A stretch of DNA of 64,000 nucleotides from Pseudomonas resinovorans NBRC 106553 (lineage in GTDB: Bacteria > Pseudomonadota > Gammaproteobacteria > Pseudomonadales > Pseudomonadaceae): positions 62,001-126,000 of the forward strand of contig NC_021499.1 of the NCBI RefSeq assembly GCF_000412695.1, in the 5' to 3' direction. A program made the translations under genes and the position numbers. Shown piece by piece: positions 27,544 through 36,369 of the stretch; position 1 is the first letter of the stretch, and each line of letters begins with the position of its first letter. Below the pieces are notes generated by a model. That model was given only the letters and a program-made list of their open reading frames with translations. It made no database searches and was not told where the DNA came from.

Positions 27544-28770
27544 ATGCTCAACGGCCTGTGGCTGGGCTTCTTCGTGGTGGCGGCGGTGGCGGCGCTGGCG
27601 CGCTGGATCGGTGGTGATCCGGGTGTCTGGGCGGCCATGGTGGAAAGCCTGTTCGCCATGGCCAAGCTCTCGGTGGATGTAATGATCCTGCTGTTCGGCA
27701 CCCTGACCCTGTGGATGGGCTTCCTGCGCATCGCCGAGAAGGCCGGCCTGGTGGAATGGCTGGGGCGCGTCCTGGCGCCGCTGTTCCACCGCCTGATGCC
27801 CGAGGTGCCGCCGGGCCATCCCGCCCTCGGCCTGATCACTCTCAACTTCGCCGCCAACGGCCTGGGCCTGGACAACGCGGCCACGCCCATCGGCCTGAAG
27901 GCGATGAAGGCGCTGCAGGAGCTCAACCCCAGCAGTACCACGGCGAGCAACGCACAGATCCTCTTCCTGGTGCTCAACGCTTCGTCGCTGACCCTGCTGC
28001 CGGTCTCGATCTTCATGTACCGCGCACAGCAAGGCGCCGAGGACCCGACGCTGGTGTTCCTGCCCATCCTCCTCGCCACCAGCGCCTCCACCCTCGTGGG
28101 ACTGATTTCCGTGGCCCTGGTGCAGCGCCTGCGCCTGTGGGACCCGGTGGTGCTGGCCTACCTGGTACCCGGCGCGTTGCTGCTGGGCGGCTTCATGGCC
28201 CTGCTCGCCGGCCTCTCCGCCACCGCACTGGCGACCCTCTCCTCGCTGCTCGGCAACCTCACCCTGTTCGGCCTCATCCTGCTGTTCCTGGTGATTGGCG
28301 CGTTACGCAAGGTGAAGGTCTACGAGTGCTTCGTGGACGGCGCCAAGGAAGGCTTCGACGTCGCCAAGAACCTGCTGCCCTACCTGGTGGCCATGCTCTG
28401 CGCCGTGGGGGTGCTGCGGGCCTCCGGTGCCCTGGACTTCGGCCTGGACGGCATCCGCGCCCTGGTCGAGTGGTTCGGCTGGGACACCCGCTTCGTCGAT
28501 GCCCTGCCCACCGCCCTGGTCAAGCCGTTCTCCGGTAGCGCGGCGCGCGCCATGCTGATCGAGACCATGCAGAACCACGGGGTGGACAGCTTCCCGGCGT
28601 TGATCGCGGCCACCGTGCAGGGCAGCACCGAGACCACCTTCTACGTGCTGGCGGTGTACTTCGGTTCGGTGGGTATCCAGCGTGCGCGCCACGCCGTTGG
28701 TTGCGCCCTGGTGGCGGACCTGGCCGGCGTGCTGGCGTCCATCGGCGTGTGCTACTGGTTCTTCGGCTGA
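27544..28770 (+). CDS. SpmA/SpmB-like nucleoside-recognition membrane protein
   Basis: Integral membrane protein of 408 residues with two Gate/nucleoside-recognition domains, the arrangement of a fused SpmA (N-terminal half) and SpmB (C-terminal half). Segments visible include LLFGTLTLWMGFLRIAEKAG and NAATPIGLKAMKALQELNP in the first half. The second half has FVDGAKEGFDVAKNLLPYLVAMLCAVGVLRASG and PFSGSAARAMLIETM. The family is named after spore-maturation proteins of Bacillus, but non-sporulating proteobacteria have it widely; the substrate is unknown. It stands alone between two copies of a long direct repeat. Confidence 0.88.
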   Translation: MLNGLWLGFFVVAAVAALARWIGGDPGVWAAMVESLFAMAKLSVDVMILLFGTLTLWMGFLRIAEKAGLVEWLGRVLAPLFHRLMPEVPPGHPALGLITLNFAANGLGLDNAATPIGLKAMKALQELNPSSTTASNAQILFLVLNASSLTLLPVSIFMYRAQQGAEDPTLVFLPILLATSASTLVGLISVALVQRLRLWDPVVLAYLVPGALLLGGFMALLAGLSATALATLSSLLGNLTLFGLILLFLVIGALRKVKVYECFVDGAKEGFDVAKNLLPYLVAMLCAVGVLRASGALDFGLDGIRALVEWFGWDTRFVDALPTALVKPFSGSAARAMLIETMQNHGVDSFPALIAATVQGSTETTFYVLAVYFGSVGIQRARHAVGCALVADLAGVLASIGVCYWFFG

Positions 28771-28857
28771 GCGCGCTTGTTGTTCGTAGGCGCCATGCCG
28801 GGCCTCGATGGTGGACTGGTGATGCGTGGCCCACCCTTGGTTCACGGAGCCTCTTTC

Positions 28858-28925
28858 GTAGGTTGGTGTAGAGCGAAGCGAAACCCAACGTCTTAAGGGT
28901 TTGGGAAATTGGGCTTGGATTACGG
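28858..28925 (+). repeat. Intergenic repeat, family 1, degraded copy b
   Basis: GTAGGTTGGTGTAGAGCGAAGCGAAACCCAAC at the left and a partial second arm (TTGGGCTTGGATTACGG) at the right match the family seen at 3659-3738 and 50997-51076. The right arm is incomplete. It abuts long direct repeat copy B. Confidence 0.65.
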
Positions 28926-28951
28926 CTCATTGCCGAGAGGGCTTCGGGTTC

Positions 28952-29266
28952 TGTTTCGCCCTCCCGGGCGAGTCCCTTTCTCAAACGACGGAATGCCGCC
29001 CACCAGAAAGTAACCATTAGGGCTTGCCCTTGCATCCGGCCGCGGCTGCGCCGGGGTTCCCTCGTTCCATCCTTGCTCCGGGGGCCCGCCGCGCAGGGCC
29101 ATCCATGGCCCAGCGCGACTCTCGCGGCATCCATGCCGCTCGTCCCCCTGACTCGCTGCGCTCGCCCTTCGGGCCAGCCTGCGGCTGTTACTTCGCTGCG
29201 CTCCGTTTCGCAAGGATTCCACTCGGCCTCCTGAAGGGGCGGTTTGCGCGGCGTCATCTCCTCTGC
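28952..29266 (+). repeat. Long direct repeat, copy B (about 315 bases)
   Basis: Second copy of the element at 27146-27404, same orientation. It has about 56 extra bases (within 29150-29216, a palindromic GC-rich tract with GGGCCAGCCTGCGGCTG) ahead of the shared GGATTCC/GATTCC-CTCGGCCTCCTGAAGGGGCG end. No credible coding frame is visible. The 634-base gap between the nucleoside-recognition gene and the DUF5924 gene consists almost wholly of this copy plus the flanking family 1 and family 2 repeats. Confidence 0.8.
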
Positions 29267-29293
29267 CTCGATTCAGGTCGGCACGGGCACTTC

Positions 29294-29379
29294 GTAGGAT
29301 GGGTCGGGCGGCGTTCCGTGAGCTTGCGATACCCATCAATTCGGACCGCATGGGTATCGCTCCGCTCAACCCATCCTAC
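29294..29379. repeat. Intergenic inverted repeat, family 2, copy b
   Basis: An 86-base inverted repeat begins GTAGGATGGGTCGGGCGGCG, has inner arms GCGATACCCAT and ATGGGTATCGC, and ends CAACCCATCCTAC. It closely matches 19835-19928 and lies just before the 3' end of the DUF5924 gene. Confidence 0.82.
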
Positions 29380-29404
29380 GGCCGAATCTGGTCTGGCAGG
29401 CGTC

Positions 29405-30442
29405 TCAACGAGGCTTGGGCGGCAGCTCCGAGGGTGTGACGGTGAAGCGCAGGGTGCCGATCATCTGCCCGGCCTCGGTCAGGACCTGGACCTGCCAGCG
29501 GCCCACCGGGTTGCTCGGGAAGTTCCGCTTGTGGGTCCAGGCGCGGTAGCCGGCTTCGCGGCCGCCGTGGATATCCAGGGCGATGCGGTCCACCTCGCGG
29601 CCGTTGAAGCGCCACACGTGGTAGATGCGCTCGTTCAGCCCGCGCGGGGCGTTGATCGCGGTGTAGGCGTAGAGCCCCTTGGTGCGCAGCTCGTTGGCGC
29701 TCAGGCTGTCCACGCCGTCCCCCGGCGTCCGGTTGTTCAGCTGGGGCGATACCGCCACTTCGGTGAGCCAGAGGGTCGCCGGCGGCACCCACACCCGTGT
29801 CACCCAGCCCAGCCCGCCGAGGGCCAGGGTCAGCCCCACCAGGCCCAGGCTGCGCCACCAGCGTTGCCCACGCAGGACACCGGACAGGCTGACGAAGGAC
29901 AGCGCCACCGCCGTGCCCAGGGCCCAGCGGTAGCTCTGCGCGGTGGTCAGCTGGAGGATCAGCGGCAGCGCCGCCAGCAGCACGGCGAACAGCGTCAGGG
30001 TGTGGTAGGCGAGGAACAGCCAGCGCCGGGGCGCCAGGTGGCGGTTGTAGATCGGGTCGGTGATCGAGCACAGCGCCGCCACCCCCAGGAGTCCGGTGAA
30101 CAGGGCCTGGCCGCTGTTCCAGCTGGTGGTGATGGCGAAGAACGGCAGTACGAAGAACAGGCTTTCCTGGTGGATCAGCTGGGTCAGGAAGCGCATCAGC
30201 GGCGGTGGCAGTTCGACGCCGAAGAGCCGCTCGACGCCGCGCCGGAACAGGTTCTCCAGCATCAGCCAGATCCAGCTCACCAGCAGCAGGATGGCGATCA
30301 CCCGCGCCACCCGCGCGCCGCGCTCCACCAGGAGGAAGCTCGCCATGCCGGACACGAAGCCGTAGAGGGCGACCAGCCGCGGGTGGCGCTGCAGCAGCTC
30401 GATCAGCTTGAGCACTTGGGGTTTGAACTTGGACAGCAGCAT
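29405..30442 (-). CDS. DUF5924/DUF2914 membrane protein
   Basis: A 345-residue protein. Residues 1-210 hold several transmembrane helices (ALYGFVSGMASFLLVERGARVARVIAILLLVSWIWLMLEN and following), the DUF5924 region. Residues about 235-335 form an exported beta-rich DUF2914 domain (GLYAYTAINAPRGLNERIYHVWRFNGREVDRIALDI...GRWQVQVLTEAGQMIGTLRF). The function is unknown. The C-terminal domain is probably periplasmic. Neighbouring genes give no functional clue, and the 3' side is occupied by repeats. Confidence 0.85.
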   Translation of the reverse strand: MLLSKFKPQVLKLIELLQRHPRLVALYGFVSGMASFLLVERGARVARVIAILLLVSWIWLMLENLFRRGVERLFGVELPPPLMRFLTQLIHQESLFFVLPFFAITTSWNSGQALFTGLLGVAALCSITDPIYNRHLAPRRWLFLAYHTLTLFAVLLAALPLILQLTTAQSYRWALGTAVALSFVSLSGVLRGQRWWRSLGLVGLTLALGGLGWVTRVWVPPATLWLTEVAVSPQLNNRTPGDGVDSLSANELRTKGLYAYTAINAPRGLNERIYHVWRFNGREVDRIALDIHGGREAGYRAWTHKRNFPSNPVGRWQVQVLTEAGQMIGTLRFTVTPSELPPKPR

Positions 30443-30538
30443 CGGCGTCGACAGGACGGGTGAGGTCGAAGCCGCGCAGGATACTGCCCGCTGCCGGCCC
30501 TGAGAAGGCGCGGTGCGAGCGGGCTGACGGCGTGCGGC

Positions 30539-31048
30539 TCAGTCCAGCAGCAGGCGCATCTTCTGCGGCCGGTCGGCACGACCGTTGGGCAGGCTGACCG
30601 GGGCCAGGTCCTCCAGCCAGAGGAAGGCGAAGCGCTCGTAGAGACGGATGGCCGGCAGGTTGGATTTGAGCACCGTCAGCTCCACCCGGCCCATGTCCAG
30701 CCGGCGGCAGTGCTCCAGCGCCGCCGCCATCAGGCGCCCACCCAGGCCCTGGCCACGATGGGCTTTCTTCACCTGCATGCCGAGCACGCCGAAGTCCTCG
30801 CCCGAGCCGATCTCCACGCCACAGAAGCTGGCCGGGAAGATTTCGATGGAGCCCACCAGCTCGCCGTCGACTTCAGCGATGAACTGCGGCAGGTCCAGCG
30901 GCAGCGAGCGCAGCAGCATGGCGCGCATCTGTTCGATGGGCGGCGGCTCGGCGCGCAGGAGGAACTCGCCTTCGGCGCTTACCTCGGCGAAGAGGCGGTG
31001 CAGGGCTTCGATATCGCTGATGCGCAACTTCCTGATCGGCATGGGCAT
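30539..31048 (-). CDS. GNAT-family N-acetyltransferase
   Basis: A 169-residue acyl-CoA-dependent acetyltransferase of the GNAT fold. The acetyl-CoA binding motif A is visible as VLGMQVKKAHRGQGLGGRLMAAALEHC (pattern Q/RxxGxG/A as RGQGLG). It is followed by LTVLKSNLPAIRLYERFAF. The substrate is unknown. I chose the ATG at 31048, with GGAG close upstream; the longer frame runs into non-conserved sequence. The gene is leftward and its upstream gap is shared with the divergent BASS transporter. Confidence 0.88.
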   Translation of the reverse strand: MPMPIRKLRISDIEALHRLFAEVSAEGEFLLRAEPPPIEQMRAMLLRSLPLDLPQFIAEVDGELVGSIEIFPASFCGVEIGSGEDFGVLGMQVKKAHRGQGLGGRLMAAALEHCRRLDMGRVELTVLKSNLPAIRLYERFAFLWLEDLAPVSLPNGRADRPQKMRLLLD

Positions 31049-31271
31049 TCGGCTCCGGAACGGGAGCTGGCACTCTGGCCCAGGGTGCCCGGCCTGGCAA
31101 TGCCCGGTGGTGGCGGCCCCGCCGTCGGCTGGCGATGTGCGTGCGTCGCCGTGTCGCGATTGGCCACTCCCGCTGGCGATGTCGGTCACTGCCGCCACGG
31201 GGCGCGGAGGACTAAGCTGCGAGGGCCTTGCGCCCGCCAGTGGCGCCTGAAGAACAACAAGAGAGCATTCG

Positions 31272-32186
31272 ATGAACTACGACAGCAGTCAGCAACTGAT
31301 ACTCGGGCTGGTGCTCGCCGCGCTGATGTTCGGCGTGGCCCTGGAGCTGCGCCTGAGCCACTTCCTCCTGGTCGCCAGAAGGCCGCTGCCGGCTCTGGTG
31401 GGCCTGCTCTGCCAGTGCCTGCTGCTGCCTTGGTTGACCCTGGTGGCCACCCTCTTCCTCGACCTGCGTCCGGGGCTGGAGCTGGGCATGCTGCTGGTGG
31501 CCGCCTGCCCCGGCGGCAACCTGTCCAACGTCATCACCCACCTGGCGCGGGGCAACACCGCGCTGTCGGTGAGCGTCACCAGCCTGTCGAGCCTGCTGGC
31601 GATTCTCAGCCTGCCGCTGAACTTCGCCCTCACCTCCAGCCTCAACCCGGAAACCGCCGCCTTCCTCCATGGCCAGATGAGCAGCCTGGACGTGGACGCC
31701 AGCGGCATCATCGGCGGCCTGGTGGTACTGCTGGTGCTGCCGCTGCTGGCGGGCATGGCGGTGGGCAACCTGGCGCCGGCCTTCAGTGCGCGGGTGCTGC
31801 CCTGGTTCAAGCGTTTCTCCCTGCTCGCCTTCGGCCTGTTCCTGGTCGTCGCGGCAGCCGGCAACTGGCAGTTGCTGGTGGCCAACGCCGGCCTGGTGCT
31901 GCTGGTGGTGGTCGGCCATAACGCCAGCGCCCTGCTGCTGGGTTGGAGCGCCTCGCGCCTGACTCGCCTGCCCGAAGCGGACCGCCGCGCCCTGACCATC
32001 GAAGTCGGGATGCAGAACTCCGGCCTGGCCCTGGGGCTGATCCTCACCCAGTTCGGCGGCCAGCTGGACATGGCCCTGGTGGCCGGCTTCTGGGGGCTCT
32101 GGCACATAGTGTCCGGCCTGGCGCTGGTGGCCCTGTGGCGGCGCAACCCGCCGCGCGGCCAGGAGGAACTGTCATGCGCGTCCTGA
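31272..32186 (+). CDS. Bile acid:sodium symporter (BASS/SBF) family transporter
   Basis: Ten-helix inner-membrane transporter of 304 residues in the SBF/BASS family. The segments LLVAACPGGNLSNVITHLARGNTALSVSVTSLSSLLAI and TIEVGMQNSGLALGLI are the two crossing-helix signatures, ACPGGNLSN and EVGMQN. The substrate is not bile acid in such organisms; organic anions or pantoate-like acids are possible. It overlaps the epimerase gene by 13 bases, so the pair is co-translated. Confidence 0.9.
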   Translation: MNYDSSQQLILGLVLAALMFGVALELRLSHFLLVARRPLPALVGLLCQCLLLPWLTLVATLFLDLRPGLELGMLLVAACPGGNLSNVITHLARGNTALSVSVTSLSSLLAILSLPLNFALTSSLNPETAAFLHGQMSSLDVDASGIIGGLVVLLVLPLLAGMAVGNLAPAFSARVLPWFKRFSLLAFGLFLVVAAAGNWQLLVANAGLVLLVVVGHNASALLLGWSASRLTRLPEADRRALTIEVGMQNSGLALGLILTQFGGQLDMALVAGFWGLWHIVSGLALVALWRRNPPRGQEELSCAS

Positions 32187-33136
32187 TCACCGGCGCCGCC
32201 GGTTTCATCGGTCGGCAACTTCTCGACGACCTGGCGCAGCGTCATCCGGACTGGACCCTGGTGGCTGCGGACATCCGCCCGTTGGCCCAGCAAGGGCTCA
32301 AGCCCAATATCGAGTCGGTGTCCCTGGACATCAGCCAGGCCCGCGAGGTGGATGCCTGCGTGCAACGCTGGAAGCCCGAGGCCATCGTCCACCTGGCCTC
32401 GGTGGTGAACCCGCCACGGGGCATGAGTGATGCGCATCTGCACGCCATCGACGTCGGTGGCACCCGTGCGGTGATCGACGCCGCCCTGGCCCATGGCGTG
32501 AACCAGCTGATCGTCACCAGCTCCGGCGCCGCCTACGGCTACTACCCGGAAAACGCCGAGTGGATCGACGAGCAGCACCCGCTGCGCGGCCACGAGCTGT
32601 TCGCCTATGCCCGGCACAAGCGCGAAGTGGAGCTGCTGCTGGCCGATGCACGCAAACGCTCGCCGCAACTGCGCCAACTGGTGCTGCGCCCCGGCACCAT
32701 CCTGGGCGAGCGGGTGAACAACCAGATCACCGACCTGTTCGAAAAGCGCTCGGTGCTGGGCATCAAGGGGCATGACAGCCGCTTCGTGTTCATCTGGGAC
32801 CAGGACGTGGTGGACATCATTCGCGTCGGACTGGAGCGCAATTCGGCGGGCATCTACAACCTGGCCGGCGACGGCGCCCTGAGCATGGCGGAGATCGCCG
32901 GCATCCTCGGCAAGCCGTATCGGCCCCTGCCCGCCGGGCTGCTGCGCGGCGCGCTGGCCCTGCTCAAGCCGCTCGGCCTGACCCAGTACGGCCCGGAACA
33001 ACTGGACTTCCTGCGCTACCGCCCGGTGCTGGATAACCGCCGGTTGAAAGAGGAGTTCGGCTATCGGCCGCGGTACTCCAGCCGTGAAGCCTTCCTGGCC
33101 TTCCTCAAGGCGCGGGGGATTGCGGCGCAGGCCTGA
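32174..33136 (+). CDS. NAD-dependent epimerase/dehydratase (extended SDR)
   Basis: A 320-residue extended short-chain dehydrogenase. The cofactor motif is GAAGFIG (ITGAAGFIGRQL). The catalytic triad is visible as TSSGAAYG (Ser) and YARHK (Tyr-x3-Lys). The NAG-like HLASVV and the C-terminal YRPRYSSREAFLAFL fit nucleotide-sugar or related epimerases. The substrate is undetermined. The ATG at 32174 has AGGAGG upstream. It overlaps the BASS transporter gene by 13 bases, so transport and modification of the same compound may be linked, which is inference. Confidence 0.87.
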   Translation: MRVLITGAAGFIGRQLLDDLAQRHPDWTLVAADIRPLAQQGLKPNIESVSLDISQAREVDACVQRWKPEAIVHLASVVNPPRGMSDAHLHAIDVGGTRAVIDAALAHGVNQLIVTSSGAAYGYYPENAEWIDEQHPLRGHELFAYARHKREVELLLADARKRSPQLRQLVLRPGTILGERVNNQITDLFEKRSVLGIKGHDSRFVFIWDQDVVDIIRVGLERNSAGIYNLAGDGALSMAEIAGILGKPYRPLPAGLLRGALALLKPLGLTQYGPEQLDFLRYRPVLDNRRLKEEFGYRPRYSSREAFLAFLKARGIAAQA

Positions 33137-33203
33137 CCTGCGGGACGAATGGGTTTCCGGTCGGATTCGGCAGGCACCCTACCCGGCGGCCGCTGTGCGG
33201 CCG

Positions 33204-33285
33204 TTCGCGAATGAATTCGCTCCTACAGGTGCTTGCTGGCGGGGGATGCCGCGCATCCCTTGGCAAATGAATTCGCCCCCACAGG
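33204..33285. repeat. Family 3 repeat fragments in tandem
   Basis: Two 26-base units in the same orientation match the right arm of the perfect inverted repeat at 6898-6992. They are TTCGCGAATGAATTCGCTCC followed by TACAGG (33204-33229), and TTGGCAAATGAATTCGCCCC followed by CACAGG (33260-33285). They lie between the epimerase and the convergent AraC-type gene. Confidence 0.72.
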
Positions 33286-33294
33286 AGAGCAGCA

Positions 33295-34314
33295 TCAATC
33301 CCGATGCTGCTGGCGGTAGTCGCCCGGCGTCAGCCCGGTCCACTGTCGGAAGGCGCGGAAGAACACGCTCGGCTCTGAGTAACCCAGCAGCACGGCGATT
33401 TCGGCGATCGGCAGGCGACCTTCCTGCAAGTGGCGCTCGGCCAGGTGGCGGCGGGTGTCGTTGAGCAACTGCTGGTAGCTGCTGCCCTCGTCCGCGAGGC
33501 GCCGTTGCAGGGTCCGTTCGCTGACGCCAAGGGCCGAGGCCAGGGCGCCACGGTCGGGCTCGCCACGGGCCAGCTGGGCGCCCAGCAGGGCCACCACCCG
33601 TGCCCGCAAGCCTTCGCTGGGCAGGCGCGCCAGCAGCGCCTCGGCATGCTGGCGCAGCACCGCCTGCAACGGCGGGTTGGCCTGTTTCAGCGGTGCCGAA
33701 CGCAGGGCCAGGGGCAGCACCAGGGCATATTCCTGGGCCTCGAACTGCAACGGGCAGGCGAAGAACTGCTGGTACAGGGCCGTGTCCGCCGGTTGCGGGT
33801 GCACGAAGCAGGCCCGCACCAGGCGCAGCTCGGCCAGCAGCGGGCGCATCAATTCCAGCCAGAACGCCATCAGCGCCATTACCCGCGCACGGGTCGCCGG
33901 CAGCTGCGGGTGCAGCGGACGGTACAGGGTCCAGAGCTCGTCACCGCGTACCTCCTGGGCCAGGCTGCCGCCCTCTCCGACGAGACGCTGGTAGCGCAGT
34001 TCGGCGTCCAGCGCATCGCCCAGGGTCGGGCTGCTCTGCACCAGGTAGCCGAGCACGCTGAACTGGCCGGGGGCCAGGGCGCGGCCGATGGCCAGGCCCG
34101 GCTCGGGGTGCTCCAGGCGCGAGCGGATGGCGTCCCAGAGCGCTTCCTGGGCACTGAAGGGGATGCGCGCGTCGGGGTCGGCAAGACGCTTTGGGTCCAG
34201 CTGGCTGGCGCGCAACAGGTCCATGGGGTCCAGGCCGAGCCGTTCGGCGGCGTTGAGCACGGCCTGGGTCAGGCTGGCGCTGACCGAGGCGGTGGAGAGG
34301 TCGTTGGAAGTCAT
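33295..34314 (-). CDS. AraC-family transcriptional regulator (Arabinose_bd-type N-terminus)
   Basis: A 339-residue DNA-binding regulator. Residues about 20-205 match the Arabinose_bd region of OruR/ArgR-like AraC proteins (GLAIGRALAPGQFSVLGYLVQSSPTLGDALDAELRYQRLVGEG). The C-terminal AraC domain has two helix-turn-helix units: ALASALGVSERTLQRRLADEGSSYQQLLNDTRRHLAERHL and IAEIAVLLGYSEPSVFFRAFRQWTGLTPGDYR. Ligand and targets are unknown. No obvious target operon is adjacent. It is leftward, followed by repeat units. Confidence 0.9.
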   Translation of the reverse strand: MTSNDLSTASVSASLTQAVLNAAERLGLDPMDLLRASQLDPKRLADPDARIPFSAQEALWDAIRSRLEHPEPGLAIGRALAPGQFSVLGYLVQSSPTLGDALDAELRYQRLVGEGGSLAQEVRGDELWTLYRPLHPQLPATRARVMALMAFWLELMRPLLAELRLVRACFVHPQPADTALYQQFFACPLQFEAQEYALVLPLALRSAPLKQANPPLQAVLRQHAEALLARLPSEGLRARVVALLGAQLARGEPDRGALASALGVSERTLQRRLADEGSSYQQLLNDTRRHLAERHLQEGRLPIAEIAVLLGYSEPSVFFRAFRQWTGLTPGDYRQQHRD

Positions 34315-34358
34315 GGCCGGATTCTGCCCAAGCGACCGGTAGGCTGTGAAGTGCGCAT

Positions 34359-36047
34359 TCAGCGGTGCGAGCCGATCTCCGTGTCGAAGTAGCGCTCGGG
34401 TTCGCTGGTCGCGTATCCATCCTCGACCGCCTCGGGGGCGTCAGGGTTGTCCAGGATGGCGTAGGCGATGGCGCAGAACAGCGAATTGAGGCGCTTCATG
34501 TCGCTGATCAGGCCCAGGTGCAGGGCACTGGTCTCGATGCTTTGCACCACCTGCTGGTGCAGCCGCGAAACGTGGGTGTGGGCGTAGCGCCGTTCGAGGA
34601 TGCGGAAGCGCTGCTTGGCCCGGCGCAGGCGCTTGGCGTTCTCCTGGTCGCCGTTGAGGAACACCGACAGCGCCAGTCGCAGGTTCTCCACCAACTGGTC
34701 GTGCAGGCTGACGATTTCCGCCAGGCCTTCCTCGGAGAAGGTCCGCCCCTGGGAGTTCTTCTTGCTCTGCACGTCATCGAGCATGCGCTCGATGACGTCG
34801 CCGGCCTGTTCCAGGTTGATGGTCAGCTCGATGATCTCGGCCCAGCGCCGGCTGTCGCGCTCGCCCAGGTCTTCGCGGGGCATGCGTGCCAGGTAGAGCT
34901 TGATGGCGGTGTAGAGGGCGTCGATGTCGTCGTCGAGGCGGTGGATGTCCTTGCCCAGCAGCGGGTCGCCGCCGCGCAGCAGGTGCAGCAGGTTGTTCAG
35001 CATCTGCTCGACTATGTCGCCCATGCGCAGGGTTTCGCGCACCGCGTTGGCCAGGGCCAGGCTGGGGGTTTCCAGGGCGGCGGGGTCGAGGTGGCGCGGT
35101 TTGACGACGTCATCCGGTTGCGGGCGGTCGGGCAACAGCCAGTCGCAGAAGCGCGCCATGGGTACCGTCAGCGGCAGGCAGAGCGCGCAGCGCACGCCGT
35201 TGTAGAGCACGTGGAAGGCGATCACCAGCTCGGCGTTGGAAATCGGCCAGCTGTCGATCCAGTTGGCCAGGGGCCCCACCAGCGGCAGCACCAGGGCGCA
35301 GCCGGCCAGCTTGAACAGCAGGCTGCCCAGGGCCACGCGGCGCCCGGCGGGGTTCTGCAGGCTGCTGCTGATCAGGGCGAGGATGCCGCTGCCGAGGTTG
35401 GCACCTATCACCAGGCACAGCGCGACCTTCAGCGAGATCACCTTGGACGCGGCGAGGGTCGCGGTGAGCAGCACGGCGGCCAGGCTGGAGTAGGAAATCA
35501 TCGCGAACAGCGCGCCGGTCAGGGCGTCCAGCAGCACGTCGCCGGTCAGGGAGGAGAACAGCACCTTCACCCCCTTGGCGGTGGTGATGGGCTCGGCGGC
35601 GGCGATGATCAGCTGCAGCGCGAGGATGATCAGCCCGAGGCCGATGCCCACCCGGCCGAGCTGGCCGAGGCGGGTCTGCTTGCGGGAGAGAAAGAGGATC
35701 ACGCCGAAGAAGATCAGCAGCGGCGACAGCCAGGACAGATCCAGGGTCAGCACCCGCGCCATCAGCGCTGTGCCGACGTCCGCGCCGAGCATGATGGCCA
35801 GCGCCGGCGCCAGCAGCATCAGGCCCTGGGCGACGAAGGAACTGACCAGCAGGGCGGTGGCATTGCTGCTCTGCACCAGGGCGGTGACGCCGATGCCGGC
35901 GGCGAAGGCCAGGGGCGGACGGCGCACGCTGCGGCTGAGCAGACGGCGCAGGTTGGCGCCGTAGACACGGAGGATGCCCGTGCGAACGATGTGCGTGCCC
36001 CAAATGAGCAAGGCGACGGCTGAGAGCAGATTGAGCAGCGTCAGCAT
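34359..36047 (-). CDS. Na+/phosphate cotransporter-family protein with PhoU-like tail
   Basis: A 562-residue membrane protein of the NptA/PNaS family. The two inverted repeats carry the paired motifs GVTALVQSSNATALLVSSFV (QSSNA, usually QSSSA) and LCLVIGANLGSGILALISSS, within about eight helices (1-320). The C-terminal 350-540 region is a cytoplasmic PhoU-like helical bundle (LRMGDIVEQMLNNLL...IIELTINLEQAGDVIERML). Transport of phosphate with sodium is the family role; not all members transport phosphate. It stands alone, divergent from recC. Confidence 0.9.
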   Translation of the reverse strand: MLTLLNLLSAVALLIWGTHIVRTGILRVYGANLRRLLSRSVRRPPLAFAAGIGVTALVQSSNATALLVSSFVAQGLMLLAPALAIMLGADVGTALMARVLTLDLSWLSPLLIFFGVILFLSRKQTRLGQLGRVGIGLGLIILALQLIIAAAEPITTAKGVKVLFSSLTGDVLLDALTGALFAMISYSSLAAVLLTATLAASKVISLKVALCLVIGANLGSGILALISSSLQNPAGRRVALGSLLFKLAGCALVLPLVGPLANWIDSWPISNAELVIAFHVLYNGVRCALCLPLTVPMARFCDWLLPDRPQPDDVVKPRHLDPAALETPSLALANAVRETLRMGDIVEQMLNNLLHLLRGGDPLLGKDIHRLDDDIDALYTAIKLYLARMPREDLGERDSRRWAEIIELTINLEQAGDVIERMLDDVQSKKNSQGRTFSEEGLAEIVSLHDQLVENLRLALSVFLNGDQENAKRLRRAKQRFRILERRYAHTHVSRLHQQVVQSIETSALHLGLISDMKRLNSLFCAIAYAILDNPDAPEAVEDGYATSEPERYFDTEIGSHR

Positions 36048-36369
36048 GGTTGTGCCCTCCTGGCTTTGCAGAAGGCCGCTGTGTCCATGCGCGGGGATAC
36101 AGCGGCGCAGTCAGGCGAGTTGTAACACGATTGTCATCATTTGACCGTCATGGCCCTGGCTGATCTCCATCAATCGCCCGGCTCGTGTTGTTGGTACTCC
36201 CTAGTAAAGCTCGCAATGACCAATCCTGCCCGTTATTCATCAAGGGCTTGGAAATGACATTTCAGGTGGTTTCCCGTCAGCGCCGGGCGCCGTCCAGGGG
36301 CGCCAAGCCGCTCGCCGCCACGCGGAGCCGGCTGCTAACCTGTGCCGACCTTTCGCAAGCGGCTCCCCC
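36048..36369. other. Divergent gap between the Na/Pi gene and recC
   Basis: The 322-base gap holds promoters for both divergent genes by position, but no element is strong enough to name. A TTGTCAT...CCGTCAT pair at about 36128-36152 resembles half-sites of a Pho box but has the wrong spacing. No gene or hairpin of note is visible. Confidence 0.5.

Noticed and set aside
36128..36152. TTGTCAT...CCGTCAT as a possible Pho box upstream of the Na/Pi gene
   Set aside because: The two half-sites are separated by 7 bases instead of 4 and are on the wrong strand for that gene.
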